Assembly (NCBI GenBank): GCA_017551645.1 | Contig: JAFZLE010000193.1 | Location: 1 to 10,665 of the forward strand | Direction: 5' to 3' | Length of the DNA stretch: 10,665 nucleotides | From: Clostridia bacterium | Lineage (GTDB): Bacteria > Bacillota > Clostridia > Christensenellales > Aristaeellaceae | Shown: positions 6,656 through 10,665 of the stretch, piece by piece | How positions within the stretch are numbered: the first letter of the stretch is position 1 | Layout: the number at the start of each line of letters is the position of its first letter | The notes under the pieces: model-generated | Databases searched by the model: none | Seen by the model: the letters and a program-made list of their open reading frames with translations, nothing else | What the model was told of the DNA's origin: nothing | Position numbers and translations under genes: made by a program

Positions 6656-7888
6656 ATGTACGTAGAACCGGCGGTCGTGCGCAGGGAAACGCTTATGGGC
6701 GAAGGCGAGGCGAAGGTGGTAATAGCCGACGCGCGGGAAGCGCTCAAACGTATGGCGGCGGAACGTCCCGGCAGCGTGTCGCTGATATACATGGATCCTC
6801 CTTTCATGACCGGACAGCAGTTCTATGCCCGCCTGAGGGTGGGCGAAAGCGGCTGGAAAGGCGGCAAGGGCGAGATACAGCTGCCTTCCTACTCCGACAC
6901 CATGAACAGGGAAGAATATGCCGCCTTCATGCGGGATGTGCTTTTGCCCTGCCGTGAGCTGCTCGCCGACGACGGGCTGATATTCATACACCTGGACTAC
7001 CGCGCCGCGGCGCGCGTGCGCATACTGGCGGACGAGATATTCGGCGAGAACAATTTCGTGAACGAGCTCATCTGGGCTTACGAAAGCGGCGGACGCAGCC
7101 GGCGGTTTTTTGCCCGCAAGCACGACGTCATACTTTTGTATTCCAAGACCCAGGACTACGATCTTCACATAGAAGACGCGGCCACGCTTTTAAGGCAGGA
7201 CCGGAAGAACCATTTGAGCCGGGGCGTGGACGAAGACGGACGCGCCTACCGCTTTATTGTAAGCGGAGGCAAGACCTACAGGTATTACGAGGACGAGCCG
7301 GTTCCGCCATCCGACGTGTGGACGGACATCAGCCACCTGCAGCAGCGGGACCCCCAGCGGCTGGGTTACGACAACCAGAAGCCGGTGAAACTGCTGGAGA
7401 GGATAATCAAGGCGGCCTCACGCCCGGGAGACACGGTGCTGGATCCCTTCTGCGGCGCGGGGACTGCTCAGGAAGCGGCGGTCAAGGCCGGCCGGCGCTT
7501 TATAGGCATAGACACCTGCCCTCTGGCGCTTTCCTACGCTGAAAAGCGCAGGGGAGGCGCGAGCCTTACGCTGGAAGGCGGCGAGGCTTGCGGCGCGCCG
7601 GAGTTCGACGTGGATCTTGTACCGGGCATTACCGAGAACCGGATCTACCTGACCCGCTTCAAGGTGGACGACACCGATCTCGCGCCCCTTCCGGAAGGAT
7701 TCGACGGGCTGGACGGCTGGGCGGCGGGTTATATAAACGGGGACGAATTCGTTGCCTGCGACAGCGAGACCCGTCTTTTCACCAAGCCCGGGCTGGAACT
7801 GTGCCTGAGCCTGCCCATAGAGGTCGAGGACCCGGCAGTGCGGCTTACGGACGTGCTGGGCCGCCGCTTCTTCTTCAGGGTCAAGTGA
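6656..7888 (+). CDS. Orphan beta-class DNA methyltransferase (N6-adenine or N4-cytosine)
   Basis: The protein has 410 residues and would transfer a methyl group from S-adenosylmethionine to an exocyclic amine of a DNA base. The catalytic motif IV DPPF (47-50) comes before the SAM-binding motif I LDPFCGAGT (262-270), which is the beta-class order. Between them are NELIW (136-140), a target-recognition stretch (~145-235), DVWTDI (220-225) and YDNQKPVKLLERII (238-251, motif X, usually YPTQKP). Residues ~303-410 form a C-terminal extension I cannot assign. A strong RBS (AGGAGGGTG) supports the ATG at 6656. No restriction enzyme, Mod/Res partner or specificity subunit is next to it; the neighbours are membrane-protease-type genes. 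It is probably a solitary methyltransferase with an epigenetic or housekeeping role, although a distant partner is possible. DPPF fits both N6-A and N4-C chemistry, so the base is undetermined. Confidence 0.9.
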   Translation: MYVEPAVVRRETLMGEGEAKVVIADAREALKRMAAERPGSVSLIYMDPPFMTGQQFYARLRVGESGWKGGKGEIQLPSYSDTMNREEYAAFMRDVLLPCRELLADDGLIFIHLDYRAAARVRILADEIFGENNFVNELIWAYESGGRSRRFFARKHDVILLYSKTQDYDLHIEDAATLLRQDRKNHLSRGVDEDGRAYRFIVSGGKTYRYYEDEPVPPSDVWTDISHLQQRDPQRLGYDNQKPVKLLERIIKAASRPGDTVLDPFCGAGTAQEAAVKAGRRFIGIDTCPLALSYAEKRRGGASLTLEGGEACGAPEFDVDLVPGITENRIYLTRFKVDDTDLAPLPEGFDGLDGWAAGYINGDEFVACDSETRLFTKPGLELCLSLPIEVEDPAVRLTDVLGRRFFFRVK

Positions 7889-7900
7889 GGGGAAGCCGGT

Positions 7901-8119
7901 ATGCTGTTTAATGTGGGAGACGTGGTAAGGCTTAAAAAGCCCCATCCCTGCGGCGGATACGAATGGACGCTCACCCGCGTGGGGGCGGACATGAAGCTCA
8001 GGTGCGATACCTGCGGGCATGTGGTCATGCTGGACAGGCAGGTTTTCGAAAAACGGGTAAAAAAGATAATCAAAAGCGTGCAAGAGGATATAAATGACGA
8101 AGAAAAGCAAGAAGGCTAA
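7901..8119 (+). CDS. DUF951 family small protein
   Basis: The protein has 72 residues and matches the conserved DUF951 pattern: an N-terminal VGDVVRLKKPHPCGG, then W-x-L-x-RVGAD and a CDTC pair (C35, C38), with an FEKRVKKI end. Cys17, Cys35 and Cys38 could bind a metal, but that is an inference and the family has no established function that I know of. In many Bacillota DUF951 sits beside chromosome-partitioning or ychF-rpsF genes; here it lies 12 nt after a DNA methyltransferase, an uncommon setting. An RBS-like GAGGGGAAG overlaps the end of that gene. Its last 26 bases overlap the start of the next gene in another frame, which suggests coupled translation. Confidence 0.93.
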   Translation: MLFNVGDVVRLKKPHPCGGYEWTLTRVGADMKLRCDTCGHVVMLDRQVFEKRVKKIIKSVQEDINDEEKQEG

Positions 8120-8633
8120 GCTGAACAAGAAGAAAAGACAGAGAAGAAAGAATATCAAAACGTTCTTTATCTGCCTGCTGGTAGCGCTGATAGCGGCGGC
8201 GCTGATAAGGCTTGTGTGGATAGAGACCGTGTACGTGAGGAGCGATGCCATGAGCCCCAGATATGTCAGCGGCGATATAGTGGCGGTCAACAAGCTTATG
8301 GACGCCACCAAGGTCGGGCGCGGCGACATCGTGTACGCTTCGTTAAACGGCTACAAGCTCATTCGCCAGGTGGCGGGCGTGGAGGGCGACCTGATAGACG
8401 TGCGGGATGACGTGCGCTATCTGGTCAATACCGAAACCGGCGAGGAGATCTGCCTGGGGGACGCTCCGAACCTGAATTACGGCACCATACCACACGGCGC
8501 GTATTTCCTGCTCAGCCTGCGCCTGGACGATGACGCTCCCGACAGCAGGGCGCTGGGCCTGATAACGCGTTCAAATATAATAGGGGAGCCCCAGAGCGTG
8601 CTCTGGCCGCCCTCCCGCATGTTCAAACAGTAA
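8094..8633 (+). CDS. Catalytically dead type I signal peptidase paralogue (S26 pseudoenzyme)
   Basis: The protein has 179 residues, close to the length of Bacillus SipS. It has a very basic cytoplasmic tail (~2-20, about twelve Lys/Arg), one membrane helix (~23-43) and an S26 outer domain. The fold landmarks survive: AMSPRYVSGDIVAV for box B, RGDIV, RQVAGVEGDLIDV for box D, PDSRALG and IIGE. The catalytic dyad does not. The usual S-M-x-P reads A52-M53-S54-P55, and the Lys of the (V/I)KRxxxxxGD motif is replaced by Arg91. The box E GDNRxNS stretch is also degraded (SLRLDDDAPDSR). Both substitutions are clear in the codons at 8247-8249 (GCC) and 8364-8366 (CGC). Known signal peptidases need the Ser/Lys pair, so this copy should not cleave preproteins. 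It starts inside the DUF951 gene and ends 10 nt before the intact enzyme. A partner or regulatory role is inferred. Ser50, Ser54 or Lys88 acting as substitutes cannot be excluded. Confidence 0.88.
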   Translation: MTKKSKKAKLNKKKRQRRKNIKTFFICLLVALIAAALIRLVWIETVYVRSDAMSPRYVSGDIVAVNKLMDATKVGRGDIVYASLNGYKLIRQVAGVEGDLIDVRDDVRYLVNTETGEEICLGDAPNLNYGTIPHGAYFLLSLRLDDDAPDSRALGLITRSNIIGEPQSVLWPPSRMFKQ

Positions 8634-8643
8634 AGGAGCCCGT

Positions 8644-9528
8644 ATGGAAGACAAAAACATCAACGATATAAAACCCGAAGACACCGCGGAAAACACGGGC
8701 GCGGAAAGCCCGGACACGCAAGATCAGGGCGCGCAGAACTCAATTACCGTCTGGCAGGCGTTCTTCATCAAAAAGAAAGTGCTCAAGACCCTGCCCATAT
8801 ACAAGCAGCACAGGGTGCTGTTCGAGATAAAGGACTGGGCAGTGTCCATAATCTTCGCGCTGGTCGCGGTGTACATACTGAAGACCTTCCTGGTGTGGCC
8901 TATCGCGGTGTCCGGTTCCAGCATGAATCCCACGCTGGAAGACAAGGAGCGCGTGCTGGTGACCAGTTACGACGTGAGGTTCGGCTCAAGCCCCAAGCGG
9001 GGTGACGTGGTGATATGCCATTACCCGAGCAGGACCAGCAAGTGGCTGGGCATATTCACCGTGAAGACCGACTTCGTCAAGCGGGTGGTCGCGGTAGAGG
9101 GCGACACGGTAAAGCGGGTTAACGGCGTGACCTACGTAAACGATTTCGCGCTGGATCCCAGGGCGCAGACCAGCTATTCCGCCACCTATGTCAAGAACGA
9201 GGACGGCAGCATAAGCTACTTTATCAACGGAGTGCAGAGATCGCTGACGGATGAGCAGACTTACCGCTATAAGTTCGATTACGAGTACACGCTGGGCGAA
9301 GGCGAATACTTCGTGTCGGGAGACAACCGCTACAATTCCCACGACTCCAGAGCGTGGAATGGGCCGGATCTGCCTGCGGAACCTTCAACAAATCAACAGG
9401 GTACGGGAGCGGTAGGCCCCATTACCAAGTCCATGATCGCGGGTCACGTCAGGAGCGTGATATTCCCCTTCAAGGACGGCAGGGCGGTAGAAAACGATCC
9501 CAATTACCTTTATCCCACCGACAGGTAA
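8644..9528 (+). CDS. lepB: Type I signal peptidase (active site intact)
   Basis: The enzyme removes signal peptides from exported proteins on the outer face of the membrane. All S26A boxes are present: VSGSSMNPTL with the nucleophile Ser93, an RGDVV box C (119-123), FVKRVVAVEGD with the general base Lys146, and SGDNRYNSHDSR (225-236). A single membrane helix spans ~66-85. At 294 residues it is longer than classical Gram-positive enzymes (~180-190). The extra length is an acidic, probably disordered N-terminal tail (~1-35), a basic stretch (~43-58), and insertions between box D and box E (~168-212) and after DSR (~237-258). AAGGAG overlapping the previous stop gives a strong RBS. It probably processes the secreted proteins encoded around it, among many others. 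A second active copy may exist elsewhere in the genome. Confidence 0.96.
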   Translation: MEDKNINDIKPEDTAENTGAESPDTQDQGAQNSITVWQAFFIKKKVLKTLPIYKQHRVLFEIKDWAVSIIFALVAVYILKTFLVWPIAVSGSSMNPTLEDKERVLVTSYDVRFGSSPKRGDVVICHYPSRTSKWLGIFTVKTDFVKRVVAVEGDTVKRVNGVTYVNDFALDPRAQTSYSATYVKNEDGSISYFINGVQRSLTDEQTYRYKFDYEYTLGEGEYFVSGDNRYNSHDSRAWNGPDLPAEPSTNQQGTGAVGPITKSMIAGHVRSVIFPFKDGRAVENDPNYLYPTDR

Positions 9529-9534
9529 GCGTGT

Positions 9535-9660
9535 ATGAAAAAGAGTGATTCCAAGTTCAAACCCTGGGTCAGGATACTGTGCATAGTGCTGGCTGCCGTG
9601 CTGGCGCTGGGCTCAGTGGTGGCCATCATGATGGAAATACTGGGCGGGCACGTCCATTAA
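9535..9660 (+). CDS. 41-residue single-pass membrane protein
   Basis: This short frame runs from ATG 9535 to TAA 9660. The protein has a basic, polar start (MKKSDSKFKPWVR), one hydrophobic helix (~14-36) and a short outer end, LGGHVH. It begins 6 nt after the lepB stop and ends 6 nt before the next gene, with a weak RBS (AGGTAAG), so it is probably translated by coupling. The good membrane-protein profile and tight packing argue that it is real. In size and topology it recalls small Bacillota membrane proteins such as Prli42, but I see no convincing sequence match. Its position suggests a link to signal peptidase or to the following secreted protein. Confidence 0.7.
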   Translation: MKKSDSKFKPWVRILCIVLAAVLALGSVVAIMMEILGGHVH

Positions 9661-9666
9661 ACGCCG

Positions 9667-10665
9667 ATGAGATTTCTGCGGCCGCTGCTGTGCGCGGCGT
9701 TCCTGCTTATGCTCTGTTTCGCACTGGGCGAGGCGGACAGCTACAACATTAATGCGGTGTACCTGCCCGAGAGCCGGGCGCTCAGGGCTGATGTGGAAGT
9801 GACATACACCAACACCACCGGGGAGAGCCTGTCGTACGTGACGTTCGCACTGCCCGCCAACTGTTTCCGCCGTGTTTCCGCGCTGCCCTATGACGCCGCC
9901 GCACTGGAAAAGGCGTTCCCCTGGGGCTATACTCCCGCGGGCGCGCAGCTGGAAAGCGTGGAGTTTGATTCGTCTCCTGCCAGGTATTCCTTTATACAGG
10001 GCGGGGACGTTTATTTTAACGTGAGCGCGCGCATGGAGCCCGGGCAGACGGGCGTGTTCCGCTTTGAGTACACCCTGCTTTTAAGCGACAACCGGGCGTT
10101 TCTGGGCTGCGGGGACGACGTAAGGCTGCATGTGATTTACACCGTCGCATGCCCCCGGCAGGATGGGGAGGCGGTCACGTACCCGCTGAGCGTGTGCGTA
10201 CACGACGTGTTCGCCTGCCCGGCAGATTACTCTCTTACGCTTAAACTGCCCAAGGTCTACACGGCCGCGTGCGGCGGCGCGGTCAGGCGCATGGAGCTGA
10301 ACGACGCGGCGGTGTACTCCGTAACGATAGAAGGCGCGAGCTCTCTGAGCCTGGTGCTGAGCAAGCGCTTTTACGAGTACACGGGTGAGAGCGAATGCAG
10401 CACCCGCATAAGCGTTTACGGGAACAGCCGTTCCAAATGCACAGAGGCGCTCAGACTTGCCCGGGGCGCGCTGGACATATACGAAAGCTGGTTCGGCAAG
10501 GCGAGCTGGGATATGGCGCTGGCGTTTTCGTCGGACGCGGTGTCCTCAGCGGCTCCGGGGCTTATCCGCCTGGGAAGCGACTGGGAGGAGCTGGAACAGA
10601 CCGTGTACATGCTTACGGCGCAGCAGTTTTTCGGCCTGTCTGCCTGCACGGATCCATATACCGAC
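9667..10665 (+). CDS. Secreted M1-peptidase-like protein with degenerate zinc motif, 3' end cut by window edge
   Basis: 333 codons are visible and the frame is still open at the edge. Residues 1-23 are a signal peptide (MRFLRP, hydrophobic core, ALGEA). Residues ~25-60 (Y-N-I-N-A... TYTNTTGESLSYVTFALPAN) match the opening of the N-terminal beta domain of secreted M1-like metallopeptidases of Clostridia. A block near 180-205 (HDVFACPADYSLTLKLP) and a helix with WFG near 270-280 also fit. Where M1 enzymes have GxMEN/GGMEyP, this protein has SSAAPGL (293-299). Where they have HExxHQWF, it has MLTAQQFFG (315-323), so both zinc His residues and the catalytic Glu are gone. If the alignment is right, this is a pseudo-peptidase, perhaps binding peptides or serving a structural role. 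The RBS is poor; the start lies 6 nt after the preceding stop, suggesting coupling. The family call is by eye and the C-terminal half is unseen. Confidence 0.75.
   Translation, partial: MRFLRPLLCAAFLLMLCFALGEADSYNINAVYLPESRALRADVEVTYTNTTGESLSYVTFALPANCFRRVSALPYDAAALEKAFPWGYTPAGAQLESVEFDSSPARYSFIQGGDVYFNVSARMEPGQTGVFRFEYTLLLSDNRAFLGCGDDVRLHVIYTVACPRQDGEAVTYPLSVCVHDVFACPADYSLTLKLPKVYTAACGGAVRRMELNDAAVYSVTIEGASSLSLVLSKRFYEYTGESECSTRISVYGNSRSKCTEALRLARGALDIYESWFGKASWDMALAFSSDAVSSAAPGLIRLGSDWEELEQTVYMLTAQQFFGLSACTDPYTD

Noticed and set aside
6514..6957. A + strand frame overlapping the terminator, promoter and start of the methyltransferase
   Set aside because: Its start lies inside the upstream terminator region and it shares bases with the well-supported methyltransferase frame.
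6656..7888. A complete restriction-modification system
   Set aside because: Only the methyltransferase is present. None of the flanking genes resembles an endonuclease, helicase or specificity subunit.
7418..8329. A 303-codon open frame on the minus strand
   Set aside because: It lies antisense to the methyltransferase, DUF951 and S26 genes, all of which have clear family motifs and RBSs. Its translation is low-complexity without recognisable domains.
1..10665. tRNA or rRNA genes, CRISPR array, riboswitch, insertion sequence or phage genes
   Set aside because: No cloverleaf-like segment, regularly spaced direct repeats, transposase motifs, or long structured leaders were found. The intergenic gaps are short and explained by promoters and terminators.

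Overview
The window is a moderately GC-rich stretch of chromosome, most likely from an uncultured gut-type member of the Clostridia (Bacillota). The evidence is indirect. Secreted proteins carry CxxC/"GHxW" modules, Big_2-like and LRR_5 (BspA-like) domains. There is a DUF951 protein, a Gram-positive-style signal peptidase pair, and sigma-A-type promoters with 17-bp spacers. Arg AGG and Ile ATA codons are unusually common for the base composition. I cannot fix the genus, and I see no rRNA, tRNA, CRISPR array, insertion sequence or phage gene. No gene-free stretch is longer than about 150 bases.

Layout. (1) 1-3710: two tandem paralogous secreted proteins on the + strand; the first is cut by the left edge. 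They share a 260-residue C-terminal module whose two copies lie exactly 2250 bases apart with no net indel, and they differ in their N-terminal Ig-like and Cys-rich parts. (2) 3752-3776: a hairpin that can terminate transcription from both sides. (3) 3835-4896, minus strand: mnmA, the tRNA 2-thiouridylase, with its own promoter and a GTG start. (4) 4927-5008: a compact divergent promoter region whose two -35 boxes sit inside a 10-bp inverted repeat. (5) 5040-6509: a secreted papain-fold (C39-like) protein with Big_2-like and LRR_5 domains, closed by a strong terminator. (6) 6583-10665: a probable six-gene operon from one near-consensus promoter. It holds an orphan beta-class DNA methyltransferase, a DUF951 protein, a signal-peptidase paralogue lacking both catalytic residues, an intact signal peptidase I, a 41-residue membrane protein, and the start of a secreted M1-peptidase-like protein whose zinc motif is destroyed. 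The last gene runs off the right edge.

How the genes may work together. The signal peptidase would process the signal peptides of the secreted proteins seen here (1512, 5040, 9667). The inactive S26 paralogue directly upstream of it recalls the spsA-spsB pair of Staphylococcus aureus and may be a partner or regulator rather than a protease. The most unusual aspect is that one operon appears to encode two pseudo-proteases of unrelated folds (S26 and M1), a tiny membrane protein and an orphan methyltransferase. No joint function can be proved from sequence alone.
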